Of a stretch of DNA of 64,000 nt, positions 46,376-56,830 are shown in pieces (the stretch's first letter is position 1; every line of letters starts with the position of its first letter). Made by a program: the position numbers and the translations under genes. The stretch lies in contig NW_017804675.1 of assembly GCF_001625305.1 (NCBI RefSeq), positions 662,578 through 726,577 on the forward strand. Reading direction: 5' to 3'. Source of the stretch: Branchiostoma belcheri. Taxonomy: Eukaryota > Chordata > Leptocardii > Amphioxiformes > Branchiostomatidae. Below the pieces are notes generated by a model. The model saw only the letters and a program-made list of their open reading frames with translations, made no database searches and was not told the DNA's origin.

Positions 46376-47310
46376 ATCTATTTGTCTCAAACGTTCATCA
46401 GTCCGTCAATTGTCGTTAGTTCTATTATGTGTCCAATCTTCTTGCCTATCCGTTAATTTTGACAAGTTATTCTGTTACTTCGGATTAAAGGAGGGCACAA
46501 TAAGTTTTGTTGTGTAGTGAAAAGCATAATGCAAATTTTGAAGTGAAGAAACTTTGTACGATTAAACTTAGCCCAAATCTATTTGTCTCAAGCATTCATC
46601 AGTCCCTCAATTGTCGTTAGTTCTATTATGTTTCCAATCTTTTTGCCTATCCGTCAATTTTGACGACTCATCTTGTTACTCAAAATTAAAGGAGGGCAGA
46701 AGAAATTTGGTTGCCTATAGTGAAAAGCAATTTTCAAGTGATGAAAGTTTGCACAAAGCTGTTTTTTAAGCAAACTGTACACTGTCAGGTATTTCCACTC
46801 TTAGTTCCACTCCACACTAAGTTATCCTGTTACTTCAGATTAAAGGAGGGCAGAAGAAATTTGGTTGCCGAGTGAAATTAAAGCAATTTTCAAGTGATGA
46901 AAGTTTGTAGAAAGCTGTTTTTAAGCAAACTGTACAGGTATTTCCACTCAATGTATGTGTCCAATCTTTCTGCCTATCTGTCAATTTTGACAAGTTATCC
47001 TGTAACAGTTACTTCAAAGTAAAAGATGGCAGAAGAAGTTTTAATTTGTTGTGTAGTGAATGGCATATGCAAGCTTTCAAGTGAAGAAACTTTGTACAAT
47101 TAAGCTATTTTTTAAAAGCAAACTTTACAGTATTTCCACTCTATTAAGTATTATGTGTCCAATCTTCCTGCCTACATGTATCTATTAATTCTGACAAGTT
47201 ATCCTGTACTTGAAAAAGGATGCAACAAGCAACAAGAAATTTCATTACCTAATAGTGTTATGTAAATTTTAAAGTGAAAAAGTTTGTACGGAGCTAGTTT
47301 TTTTTAGCAG
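46376..47310. repeat. Tandem repeat, about five copies at 150-200 bp
   Basis: The ATTAAAGGAGGGCAGAAG landmark lies at 46484, 46685, 46839, about 47021 and about 47212. It is accompanied by TCTATTATGTGTCCAATCTT, GCCTATCCGTYAATTTTGAC and CAAGTGATGAAAGTTTG-like blocks. The array ends 85 bp before the gypsy element. Confidence 0.9.
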
Positions 47311-47394
47311 ACTTGTTTCCAGGGTTTAGTCCAGCTTTGACCTTGTCGTCTTGACAAGTGACCTTGCCGTTAGCACTTCCATATAAGGCCATGT

Positions 47395-47602
47395 TGTTGC
47401 TTTTGCACGTCAGGAATTAGCACAGATTCAGTGCATTTCCAGTTGGTTTATTCTACGTGCTGTGTTAGTACATGTAGGTACAGTGCTCAATGCCGTCCAG
47501 ATGGTAAAGAGATCGAGTCTCTGGTCTCAGCGTTACTTGGCAGGATGGGCTATACTATTACAATGTGTAGGGGTGTTATCTGTATTCTTACTTCGTGTAA
47601 CA
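47395..47602 (-). repeat. Gypsy 3' LTR
   Basis: 208 bp, TGTTGC...GTAACA on the + strand; no difference from the LTR at 52280-52487 was found in a by-eye comparison. Confidence 0.97.
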
Positions 47603-47610
47603 TCCCCTTT
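47603..47610 (-). other. Gypsy polypurine tract
   Basis: On the minus strand AAAGGGGA directly precedes the 3' LTR, as needed for plus-strand DNA priming. Confidence 0.85.
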
Positions 47611-47748
47611 CTTCACAAAAAGATGTTAGTTCCTCTCTCTTTAAGTTCCATGCATTATCAATCTTAACTGGCATGCATTATCACTAAACTAGAAATCTAT
47701 CAGAGTCCAGTGTCCGTATTCGTTGTCCATTCTCAGGTTACAGTTCAT

Positions 47749-49791
47749 TCACAAGTTCAAACGATCTGGTTCCTTGACCGTTCGACCGTATCGTGTGATG
47801 TACGGCGTTGTTGCTGTTGCTGTTGTTTCTGCTGTCGACTCTGGTGTTGTTGGAGCTGTTGTTTCCTCATCTGTTGAAGGTTTTGGTTCTTCTGTCGTTT
47901 CGCGGATGTGTTTTCGGTTTCTCCTGTACTTGGCTCCGTCGACTTCTACTTCGTACGATCTCGGCGACACACGCTCTACAAGTGTGCCACTCCTCCACTC
48001 GGCCGTTTTCCGGTTTGGTGCCACTTCTACTCGCACCTGCTGTCCCGGCTGCAGTGGTGGAAGACTTCGTGCTCCCTCGTCGTAGCGCCTCTTTGTTCGG
48101 GCTTTTCTCTCTGTGATGCTGTGGGGTACGTCCTGTACCACCTTCGGCTCCAGTGCTTTTGTCATTATTGGTACTGGTGTTCTCGTTCTCCTGGACATGA
48201 GCCTTTGTGCTGGGCTACTGTCCTGTCCCTGTGTTGGCGTATTCCGCCATCCTAAGATGGAGATCCAGGGATCTTTTCCATCTGCCGCTGCCTTTTTCAA
48301 CAGGTTCTTGGCTATTTTTACTGCTGATTCAGCCTTTCCATTTGATTGGCTGTGGTACGGGGAAGTTGTTACATGTCTGAAGTTCCAGGTCTTTGCGAAT
48401 TCCTTGAACTCTTCTGATGCAAACTGGGGTCCGTTGTCGGTAACAACTTCCATGGGTATTCCATGTCTGCTGAAGTTCTGCTTGCATTTGTGTATCACAT
48501 TCCTGGCTGTGGTATTCTGGTGTAGCTCGTCTAGCTCCCAGTAGTCTGAGTAGTTGTCTACTGTTACCAGGTAGTGTTGGTTTCCCAGTGTCATCAGGTC
48601 CATCGACACTCTGCTCCATGGCGTCGTTGGAGTTGGATGCGGCATGAGCGGTTCCCTCTGCTGCTTCGGCTGATAGGTTTTGCAGACGTCACATCGTCCG
48701 ATTCTTTCTCGCAGTTGTGCACTCATCCCTGGCCAGAATATGGTTTCTCTGGCTCGTCTGATACATGCTTCTGCTCCTTGGTGGCTGGCATGCGTCTTCT
48801 GTGTCATCTCTTCTCGCAGCTCTGCTGGGATGACTATCGCTTGTCCCTTGTATATGATGTCATCGTGCATGCTGATTTCATCTCTGAAGGTCCAGTAGTC
48901 TCGGATTTCTTTCTTCAGCTGCGTTTTATTGTCTGGCCATCCCTTCTTGATGGTCTTCTTCAATTCTTGCATGACTTCATCTCGCTGAGTGTGTAGACGC
49001 ACACGGTCTAACGTCATATCGGACACTCGGATGTACTCAGCGGGTTTCACTTCTTCAATTTCTCGATCCTCTCTCTTTGCTTCTTGGATCTTGAGTATCT
49101 CATACTCGTCTCGCCTCGTCTTGCTCTCTGTCTGCGTCAGGTATGCTCTTGACAGCGTGTCAGCTATGTGCATATCTGTTCCTTTGCGGTATGTCACCTT
49201 CAGGTGATATTTCTGCAGACGCAGGAGCATTCGTTGCAGTCTCTTCGGTGCGTCAAGGAGAGGCTTCTTGAAGATCACTTCCAAAGGCTTGTGATCTGAC
49301 TGTACAGTTACCACTTCTCGGCCGTGGATGTACTGGTTGAACTTCTGTGCTGCAAAGACAATTGCTAAGCACTCTTTCTCTATCTGCGCATAGTTCTGTT
49401 CTGTCGGGGTTAGAGCTCGCGAAGCATACGCTACCGGGCGTCCTTCCTGCAGGAGCGCCGCTCCAAGTCCCTTGTCACTTGCATCTCCCTGTATGGTCAC
49501 CTCTTTCTCTACGTCGTAGTATTGTAGTACTGGCTGTGCTGTCACCAGCTTCTTGATCTCTTCCACTGCTTGGTCATGTACAGGTAACCATGCCCATATG
49601 GCATCTTTGTCGGTCAGTCGACGCAGTGGTTCACAAACATCGGACAGATGTGGTAGGAACTTCGCCAAGTAGTTCACCATACCAAGCAGTCGTTGTACAG
49701 CTCTGACATCTTCAGGCGTTGGCATTTCCACAATGGCCTTAACCTTCTCTGGGTCTGGTCGCAGGCCTCTTGCTGTGAGGAGCTGTCCCAT
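47749..49791 (-). CDS. pol: Gypsy pol, part 2: end of RT, RNase H, integrase
   Basis: This 680-codon frame is the downstream part of pol; its first ATG is simply where the frame resumes after the break. It starts with the RT thumb (LRPDPEKVKAI, then LLGMVNYLAKFLP). RNase H covers about 95-215, with Asp103, Glu138/140, Asp166 in SDHKPL and Asp211 in HIADTLSR. Integrase follows: HHCC zinc-binding residues His334, His337, Cys367, Cys370, and catalytic Asp398, Asp452 and Glu488 with the classic 35-residue spacing. A C-terminal basic region (QPGQQVRVEVAPN to KYRRNRKHIR) resembles the GPY/F-type module. No chromodomain is seen. All catalytic residues expected are intact. Confidence 0.93.
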   Translation of the reverse strand: MGQLLTARGLRPDPEKVKAIVEMPTPEDVRAVQRLLGMVNYLAKFLPHLSDVCEPLRRLTDKDAIWAWLPVHDQAVEEIKKLVTAQPVLQYYDVEKEVTIQGDASDKGLGAALLQEGRPVAYASRALTPTEQNYAQIEKECLAIVFAAQKFNQYIHGREVVTVQSDHKPLEVIFKKPLLDAPKRLQRMLLRLQKYHLKVTYRKGTDMHIADTLSRAYLTQTESKTRRDEYEILKIQEAKREDREIEEVKPAEYIRVSDMTLDRVRLHTQRDEVMQELKKTIKKGWPDNKTQLKKEIRDYWTFRDEISMHDDIIYKGQAIVIPAELREEMTQKTHASHQGAEACIRRARETIFWPGMSAQLRERIGRCDVCKTYQPKQQREPLMPHPTPTTPWSRVSMDLMTLGNQHYLVTVDNYSDYWELDELHQNTTARNVIHKCKQNFSRHGIPMEVVTDNGPQFASEEFKEFAKTWNFRHVTTSPYHSQSNGKAESAVKIAKNLLKKAAADGKDPWISILGWRNTPTQGQDSSPAQRLMSRRTRTPVPIMTKALEPKVVQDVPHSITERKARTKRRYDEGARSLPPLQPGQQVRVEVAPNRKTAEWRSGTLVERVSPRSYEVEVDGAKYRRNRKHIRETTEEPKPSTDEETTAPTTPESTAETTATATTPYITRYGRTVKEPDRLNL

Positions 49792-51697
49792 GGTAGGGTA
49801 CTTGCTTCAGTTTTAGTCTCATCTTCCTCTTGTTCAGTTTGAGATTGCTCTCTCGTGCTCGCTCGAGCAGTCGGCTCAGGTTCACGTCATGGTCTCGGTT
49901 GGCTTCTTCGTCTGTGTCGCCACAGCCAAACACTAGGATGTCGTCTGCTATGACATCTACACCTTGGAGACCTTCTAGCACTTCGTGCTGTCTTCTCTGG
50001 TATTCCTCTGGAGCCGTTGAAATCCCAAAGGGCATTCTCAGCCATCGGAATCTCCCGAATGGCGTCCAAAACGTCGTGAGATAGCTGCTTTCTTCATCTA
50101 ATTTTACTTGCCAAAATCCGTCTTTGGCATCGAGTACTGAGAACACTTTGGCCTTGGCGAGCCTTGGCAGTACTTCTTCTAGTGTTGGTATCTGATACTT
50201 CGGTCGGTGGAGTGCCATGTTGAGATCCTTGGGATCTAAGCAGATCCTCATCTTCCCTGGCTTTTTGACTACCACCATACTGGAGATCCAATCTGTAGGT
50301 TTTGTGACTCTGGCGATCACGTTCTTCCTCTCTAATTCTTCGATCTTCGCTTTTAGTTCTGCTTTCAGAGGAACTGGGACGCGTCTGGGTAGATGTTGGA
50401 CTGGCTTGACATCTTTGTCAATCTCTATGTGGTACTCTCCAGGTAGGCATCCCAATCCTTCAAAGACATCGGCGTATTTCTCTACTATCTGTTCTGTGGT
50501 GCTGACTTGGTTGACCGTGTTGAGGGTGATCAGTCCTAACATGGTGCATGTTTCAGCTGATAGTAGAGGACTCTGACGTGTCTTGACAATCTGGAACTCC
50601 AGGTCAATGACCTTGCTTTGATGTATCGTCTTCAGGACTCCTTGGCCTACTGGCTTCAGGATAGAACCGTCGTACAGCTTCAGTCTTGCCCTGCTTGGCA
50701 TCGTCCTCTGTCCATACTTCTTGAAGTCAGCTTCGCTGATCACATTGCAAGTGGCTCCGGTGTCGATCTGACAGCGTAGTGTTTTTCCCTCGCTCATCCT
50801 CAGGTCGACGTACCATTTCCTGTCATTGCATGACACTGTACCCACAGTGTACACTTCTTCGTCCTCTTCTGCCACGTTGCCTTGTATCATGTGTATCTTC
50901 TTGCTGCCTGCTTTGCAAACCCTGGCGAAGTGATTGGGCTTATCACACTTCGCGCATTTCTTTCCAAATGCTGGGCATTTACTCTTGTCTTTAGCATGGT
51001 ATTTTCCACAGTAACCACAGTTGGCTTCTGGCATCTGCGTCCTTCTGTGTGGCTGCTTAAACTTCGTCTTGGCTTGGCCTTGGCTTCGACTTGGCCTTGT
51101 CTTGGCATAATGCACGGTCTCTGCCCCATTGCTCTGCATGTCCTTGAGTTGCTTGTTCGTTGTCTCACTGGCCTTACATTCTTCTAGTGCTGCTTGTAAT
51201 GTGAGATTCTTCTGCTTCAACAGCCGCATTCTCACTTTGTTGTCTCGAACTCCAAGCACGATTCGGTCTCGCAGCATCTCATCCTTCAGAGCGCCATACA
51301 CACATGTAGACACTAGTTTCCTCAAGCGAGCCACATACGTTTCAATACTTTCTCCTTGGGCTTGTTCACATGTATTGAATTTGTATCTCTCATACACGGT
51401 ATTCTTCAAGGGCTTGAAGTGCTTATCTAAGGCTTCTATAATCTTATCGGGGTCTTGCCTGGGGTCTACGTTTGGCTGATTTGGGTCGGCTGGAATATCT
51501 AAGTTTCTTAGAATGTCCAAGCAATCTCTACCAATCACGGTCTTCAGTGTTGCTACTCGGATTTCCTTTGGTTTCTTGTTCTTCTCTGTAGCAATCTCAT
51601 AGCTGGCCCATTCATCTTTGAAAATTTTCCAGTTTTGCGCAACATCCCCTGTCAGTTCCATGGGCTTTGGTACTGGTAACAGTCGATTGTCTGCCAT
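49739..51697 (-). CDS. gag-pol: Gypsy gag-protease-RT, part 1 (frameshifted in RT)
   Basis: The 652-codon frame begins MADNRLLPVPKPMEL. A gag core (about 1-180) is followed by two zinc knuckles, Cys227-Cys230-His234-Cys241 (irregular) and Cys248-Cys251-His256-Cys261 (canonical CCHC). Protease has the active-site DTGA at 312-315. RT runs from about 430, with MRICLDPKDLN, SVLDAKDGFWQVKL, WLRMPFGI and catalytic VIADDILVFG (IADD in place of YxDD). Homology stops near codon 636, close to position 49792. A one-base length difference there moves the rest of RT into the other frame, so the last 16 or so residues are spurious. Gag and pol are otherwise one continuous frame. Confidence 0.92.
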   Translation of the reverse strand: MADNRLLPVPKPMELTGDVAQNWKIFKDEWASYEIATEKNKKPKEIRVATLKTVIGRDCLDILRNLDIPADPNQPNVDPRQDPDKIIEALDKHFKPLKNTVYERYKFNTCEQAQGESIETYVARLRKLVSTCVYGALKDEMLRDRIVLGVRDNKVRMRLLKQKNLTLQAALEECKASETTNKQLKDMQSNGAETVHYAKTRPSRSQGQAKTKFKQPHRRTQMPEANCGYCGKYHAKDKSKCPAFGKKCAKCDKPNHFARVCKAGSKKIHMIQGNVAEEDEEVYTVGTVSCNDRKWYVDLRMSEGKTLRCQIDTGATCNVISEADFKKYGQRTMPSRARLKLYDGSILKPVGQGVLKTIHQSKVIDLEFQIVKTRQSPLLSAETCTMLGLITLNTVNQVSTTEQIVEKYADVFEGLGCLPGEYHIEIDKDVKPVQHLPRRVPVPLKAELKAKIEELERKNVIARVTKPTDWISSMVVVKKPGKMRICLDPKDLNMALHRPKYQIPTLEEVLPRLAKAKVFSVLDAKDGFWQVKLDEESSYLTTFWTPFGRFRWLRMPFGISTAPEEYQRRQHEVLEGLQGVDVIADDILVFGCGDTDEEANRDHDVNLSRLLERARESNLKLNKRKMRLKLKQVPYHGTAPHSKRPATRPREG

Positions 51698-52261
51698 TTT
51701 TATGCCTTCAAAAGTCTTCTTTTTGACCGTCTGCCTGTGTTTGTTTTGATGCTGTCACCTGCCCACACAGTAACTAGACATTGACATATGCTTGTTCCTG
51801 GCACCTCTGACCTTAGATCCTTCTCGTTAGCAGAATTCCTACTTGTCAAACTTTCCAGACGCTAAGGAATGTGTCCTATTTCCTGGGACACGCTAAAACA
51901 ATAGAGCCCTTATGCCTACGCATGTGCTTGGCTCAGACTGTCTGGAAATTCTTCACAAGTTCTCAATGGAAATTCTTCACAAGTTCTCAATGGAAATTCT
52001 TCACAAGTTCTCAATGGAATTTTCTCACAATATCTATTCCATCAAAGTTCTCTGGTGCTCTTTAGACTAGCATTCTCTGGATGCTATCTTGGAAGAAAGA
52101 CATTAGACATTGGACTTAGCTGTCTCCTTTGAAGACTTTGGCTCTCTCTGTCCTTCCGTCTTCTCTTGAGACTGTTTGCTTTCGTCTTCTTCTGTCTTCT
52201 TCTGTCTTCTTCTCCTTGTCGGGTCCGTTTTGCCTTTCTCAGTTCTCCTGAACTTGCTGAA
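51698..52261 (-). other. Gypsy 5' leader, with 24-bp tandem repeat
   Basis: This untranslated stretch lies between PBS and gag. It contains 3.3 copies of a 24-bp unit (GGAAATTCTTCACAAGTTC + TCAAT; 51944-52030) and a CT-rich tract (52140-52220). Confidence 0.8.
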
Positions 52262-52279
52262 GGCCACTTCTTGACACCA
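52262..52279 (-). other. Gypsy primer-binding site
   Basis: The minus strand reads TGGTGTCAAGAAGTGGCC immediately after the 5' LTR. It begins TGG, complementary to tRNA CCA, and resembles the 3' end of a tRNA-Leu with one extra base. The primer identity is tentative. Confidence 0.75.
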
Positions 52280-52487
52280 TGTTGCTTTTGCACGTCAGGA
52301 ATTAGCACAGATTCAGTGCATTTCCAGTTGGTTTATTCTACGTGCTGTGTTAGTACATGTAGGTACAGTGCTCAATGCCGTCCAGATGGTAAAGAGATCG
52401 AGTCTCTGGTCTCAGCGTTACTTGGCAGGATGGGCTATACTATTACAATGTGTAGGGGTGTTATCTGTATTCTTACTTCGTGTAACA
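52280..52487 (-). repeat. Gypsy 5' LTR
   Basis: 208 bp, appears identical to the 3' LTR; contains the element's promoter by family knowledge. Confidence 0.97.
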
Positions 52488-52699
52488 CATGTAAGCTTGA
52501 TTTAATGGACGACTGACATCCTTTGAGACTTCAAATCTAGCTCATGAAGGATTTTGGAAATAATTCCTTGTCGTAGGATGCAGACAGGCATGCTGACAGG
52601 CAGTCTTATTTCAAACTGAGCAGCATCCATGGTAAAAATTCCTTGCGGACATGTTGGCCCTGGAGCCGAGGAGCTACTAGTAGCCTGTATACTGGCCCT

Positions 52700-52930
52700 G
52701 GCAACACACGCACACACACGGTCACCCCCCCCACACACACACGCACACACACACACAAACACACACAAATACACATATGCACGCGCGCGCACACACACAC
52801 ACACACACGCACACCTACACCAGAAGTTTATATGCCTTTCAATCCACCCAGTATTATGAGTTACGATATACTCGTTACGTATCCTGCACAATTTCACACA
52901 AACACACAGACACACAAACATACATAGACA
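52700..52930. repeat. CA-rich microsatellite cluster
   Basis: Several (CA)n runs interrupted by CG and TACA between 52709 and 52815 and again at 52895-52930. Open frames across it are artefacts. Confidence 0.95.
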
Positions 52931-52979
52931 CACACCCAGAAACACGAGTTCCCATATACCTGGGTTTATACGAGTTTAC

Positions 52980-53200
52980 AGCCCCGCTCATATCCTGCAC
53001 AATTTCCCCGCGCCGCCCTCGTCACACGGCTCGGTAATTCCCGCCGCCGTAATCCGGGCCATCCGCCTTGATTGGATGCGAAGTGCCGCGGAAATTAGAT
53101 CCCGCCGAAACCTGGCAGCCTCCGGCGCAGAAAGCCGTTTTTATTGTCACCTCATCCAATTTCTCGCAGATGTCGCCCGCGTGCCATCACTGTCTCTAGC
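52980..53200. promoter_or_regulatory. Strong CpG-rich island, candidate cis-regulatory module
   Basis: One of the most CpG-dense non-coding blocks of the window (CCCCGCGCCGCCCTCGTCAC, CCCGCCGCCGTAATCCGGGC, GAAGTGCCGCGGAAATTAG). No repeat character; no Eph-like or other recognisable frame. Confidence 0.4.
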
Positions 53201-53857
53201 CTTCCTGGGGAAATAATCGGGTTTTGATGGAGTGTAATGGAACACAACTTTCAAGGCTGTCTTAGAGCGATATAAGACAGAAAGCAGGCATCCATCAAGG
53301 CTAAGAGGAGCAGTAAAAGTAATCCACTTGATTCTTGTAGGCTTTTCTTGTTCAGGGAAATGTGCCTGATGGCCATTGCCTATTATGGAAATGCTGGAGG
53401 GCTGCAGCTTCGGGAGCACTTTGAAAATCTCTGTTAACACGTCTGTCTATGAATTTTGTGTTCAACAATGAGAGATGTAAATCTACTGGAGAAATCTGTA
53501 GGCATGGAGAAAGTATTAAACTGTACTATACTATTATTGGAAGTTGCAGATGGCCAAAGGATATACATACTAACTAACTAACTTCTAAAGCAGAGCTTAC
53601 CTTACGACTTTCCAGCATTTTAATTGTCGAAAGTATAATTTTTCTGCTGAGAGACCCAAGATGGACAAATGTAGTGCTGCTTTTTAACCCCAAAGACAAA
53701 CCCCTGATGAGATCACTAACAATAGAGGATATCTCCTTTCCATGACAAAAGGCTGAGCTGCTGAAATCAGAGGAGAACAGACGCTGGGCTTCTATTCTTT
53801 GTTATCAGCCTGATATACAGCATGCTTCCTCCATCACGTCACCCCTCCATACATGCA

Positions 53858-54032
53858 CGCACGCACACAAACACGCACACACATACACACACACACACAC
53901 ATACACACACACACATACATACACACACACACATACTGGGCTTCATGGGCCTGATATACAGCATTTTTACTCAATCATGTCATGCCTTCCTCAATGCCTG
54001 TCCTTGGTACCCACCCACCCACCCACCCATCC
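53858..54032. repeat. CA and CCCA simple repeats
   Basis: (CA)n with CATA interruptions at 53858-53935 and (CCCA)n at 54010-54030. Confidence 0.95.
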
Positions 54033-54326
54033 TCAGCTAACATTAGTTTTTTATAATATAGTCAAACCTGCCCCAAAATAGTGTATAGTCTAGACACCTT
54101 TCTACTATGTGTACATGTAGTTGTTGTTGGGTATATAATAATTGCAGATACTTTATTTAAGAATCAAAATGATATATATATAATCTATTCAACATAGCAA
54201 ACAGTTCCAAATTTACAAATATTGGACCACCACTTATCAAACATTATGAAAGGAAGGACAGAAAACACAGTAATACAGCTGGATGATAAATGGCCAAATT
54301 CATGTTATTCAGACGTAACAAATCAT

Positions 54327-54652
54327 GCTGCGTTCGGGCGGTCATGCTAGTTAGGCCGGCCTGGACATTTCCTATTGTCCAATGGGCAGAGGTAGCCTCC
54401 GTAGCAGGCTTATAGAACTGGGGGTTTGGTGGTCTTCGGCTGTTTTCTGATTAGCCCAGTTCTAAAAAACGGGGGTAATTCAACCAGGCCGGCTGTGTTG
54501 TCTATATGCAATCAGAAAATAGCACATAAAAGATACCAAAGACTCTGAAGACCCCCCCAACCCCCCAGTTTTTGGCATGCTACGGAGGCTGCATTCGGGC
54601 GGTCATGCTAGTTAGCCCGGCCTGGACACTTCCTATTGTCCAGCGGCAGAGG
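54327..54652. mobile_element. TAGCCTCCGTAGC-family MITE between ~65-bp direct repeats
   Basis: Element 54393-54590 is a longer copy of the 15721 MITE (TAGCCTCCGTAGCAGGCTT, CTGGGGGTTTGGTGGTC, inverse right end). The host block GCTGCGTTCGGGCGGTCATG...GGCAGAGG lies on the left (54327-54392) and again on the right (54588-54652) with about six differences. Both copies abut the element. The 15721 copy has a normal 8-bp duplication. Confidence 0.85.
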
Positions 54653-55589
54653 GCTGTTTAGGAAGTACAGAATTATGGGCATGACTATTGACCCCCGGGA
54701 CACAATAGGGGGAAACGATTGCCTTGTTCTGTCGGCAGGCTTTGATCTTTCCTCAGGGGAACAAAAAGTTTGGACCAACTGGGTACTACTGGGTACAGGT
54801 CCTCGGACCATAACATGCTTCTGAAATCTGTAACCTGAAAAAAAGGCTCTGTATGATATATTTAATGATACATGATAATTTGGAACTGCTTACTGCATTA
54901 AATATATTCATTTGATCTGAAACTAAACAACTGCAATATACCTGACAACAGTATGATCAGTGTTAAATAATCTGTATATCGTCTTTAACATGATTATTCA
55001 TCCGTTTTCTTCAGATCTAAAATTGGATGGCGAATAATGAGTCATTGCAATGCCGTATACGTGTATAATGTCCTTATTTTATTCTTCTGTACATTTAAGA
55101 CACAATCACAAATGCTATTACCTTTAAAGTTCTGATTTTCTTTTAAATTTTAATATCTGCTGAGTCACTCTATTTTCTTGCCATAATTCCCTTATTTCTT
55201 GGTCTTCTCTGTACTACCCTTAAAATCACACAGATGTTTTACTGTCCCAGTTTTCCCAGGGGTGACAGTGCTTATAGCAACAGGTGGTTAGGATGAGCAG
55301 AGGATGAACACTGCACAGTGGGGAGGGAGGGGGGCAATACACATTTCTTTGAGAGAATACACACTCACTGATTCACCACGACTAAAGGAGTAGTGGACCT
55401 TGCATGAATCTGACCTCCTTGGGGAATACCAGGGGTGAAAAGGATGTTATAATTGACTGATCACCAATTTCAAGGTAGTTTATCATCACTAATGAACTGT
55501 GTACTGTCTTGTGAATTGAGATTTAAATTAAGCCTATACTTTCTTTGTAGCTTTGAGTTGGTCTAGAGGAATGTTTTCTCGCTTTTGTA

Positions 55590-55657
55590 GGCTGGGTACC
55601 ATCCAGATTTTGCTTTCTAGCGTAGCGGAGCAAAATCTGGATGGTACCCAGGCCATC
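55590..55657. mobile_element. Foldback GGCTGGGTACCATCC palindrome
   Basis: AGGCTGGGTACCATCCAGAT and its inverse ATCTGGATGGTACCCAGGCC enclose a short loop; same family as the 13766 element. Confidence 0.8.
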
Positions 55658-56141
55658 AGTTCTGTGTACTGTACTATACAGTTAACTTGTTACCAGATCA
55701 CTTTGGTCAGGGATTCGAACAACTTTATTGCAAACTCTTGCCTGAAGGCTAAAATCCAAGGGAGCATCTTCAGTTGATAAGTACTACCCAGTCAGTCTTT
55801 GGTCTTTGCTTGTATTTGGCTTCAAGTCTTCAGATATAGTAGAATCCCTAGTGAGGTTGTCTATGATGGCAAGACTTTCTGACTATTTTCTCTGGCTCCT
55901 CTTGGCAGTGCAATAAGAAAGAGTGCTGATCAAGGAAATATTCAGTCGGCAAAAAAAGCACCATTTAAAGAATTCCCCAGCCATGTGGTGGTTCCAGTTG
56001 CTTTCTCTCCCGAATCCTTTCACTGTTGACCCTTTCATTCATGCCCAGGAAGCTGGAAGCAGAAAGAATGAAAAATCTCCTTCCTGCTAACTGGACATCC
56101 CACATGCTTGTAGCCATCACAACAGTCATGCTCTTTTTGCT

Positions 56142-56410
56142 GGGCCCTTGGAAATTAATGCTGTGTTTCTGGGTTCAGACCTGAAAAAATTAATGTCGGC
56201 TGGTAGGGATTCTTGTCTTTTTATAGCTCATCTTTTTTTTAGATTTCCATTGAAATGATTCAACAGATACAGTTCAAGACAGTGTAAAACTGAAGTGCAA
56301 CTTTACCAGGACCTGTCCTTCCATTTTCTTGGGACAAGCGTTTGCTAGGGTTTGTCGGGAAACACACTGCACCCCTGGCCTAGAAAAAAAATGTTGTTTC
56401 TGGTTTCCCA
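56142..56410. mobile_element. GGCCTAGG-family MITE, degraded or chimeric copy
   Basis: It starts GGGCCCTTGGAAATTAATGC, runs through family interior (CTGAAAAAATTAATGTCGGC, GGTAGGGATTC) and ends near 56376. A second left-end fragment (GGCCTAGAAAAAAAATGTTG, 56375-56410) follows directly. Flanking duplications are not seen. Confidence 0.65.
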
Positions 56411-56545
56411 TAGCATGAGTACCATCCAGATTTTGCTCTAGCCTGGGTACGGTACCATCCGGATTTTGCTAGAAAAAAAATCTAGCATAGCTAGCAATTT
56501 TTTCTAGCATAGTGGAGCAAAATCCGGATGGTACCCAGGCTATGG
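56407..56545. mobile_element. Nested foldback, CCTGGGTACCATCCGG family
   Basis: A left arm is repeated twice (GTACCATCCAGATTTTGCT and GTACCATCCGGATTTTGCT). A central TCTAGCATAGCTAGCA palindrome follows, then the inverse arm AGCAAAATCCGGATGGTACC. Confidence 0.8.
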
Positions 56546-56639
56546 GAATTACCAGAACCACATCTGTTTTTTCCCTATGCCTCAGTAGCGGTGTGTGTCT
56601 TTGAAGTCCAAACAATGGCTGAACTCCTTTCTTCTCCGT

Positions 56640-56830
56640 GCCTAACTCCCAGGTCAGGGAAACGCCCACGTCCCTGCCGCTGAAAGGCCCTCCCGCCCGG
56701 GCGATTTCCACGGTTTTTACCCCCGGCAAAGAGTCCACATTACCCCGCGATAAAAGAGCACACAGGAGCCAAAAAATCGAGCAAAAGATCAAAGAGAGTG
56801 AGGAACGGTTGGCATGACGATTTGCGGGGC
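56640..56830. promoter_or_regulatory. CpG-rich island, candidate cis-regulatory module
   Basis: GAAACGCCCACGTCCCTGCC, CTCCCGCCCGGGCG and TACCCCGCGATAAAAG fall in about 190 bp. No repeat character; inference only. Confidence 0.3.

Larger units (their letters stand above)
47390..52492 (-). mobile_element. Ty3/gypsy LTR retrotransposon (5.1 kb) with CATGT target duplication
   Basis: A complete element (47395-52487) lies on the minus strand. It has two 208-bp LTRs that appear identical base for base, TG...CA termini and a CATGT duplication at 47390-47394 and 52488-52492. Order along the minus strand is 5' LTR, PBS, a 0.6-kb leader, gag, protease, RT, RNase H, integrase, PPT, 3' LTR. The integrase follows RNase H, which defines Ty3/gypsy and not Copia. 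No envelope frame is present. One frameshift lies in RT. Identical LTRs imply a very recent insertion into Eph intron 3. Confidence 0.97.

Noticed and set aside
47723-51479. Plus-strand open frames opposite the gypsy element
   Set aside because: They are antisense shadows of the gag-pol frames on the minus strand.
52502-53037. Several open frames with H/T- or C/V-rich translation
   Set aside because: They are translations of CA microsatellites.
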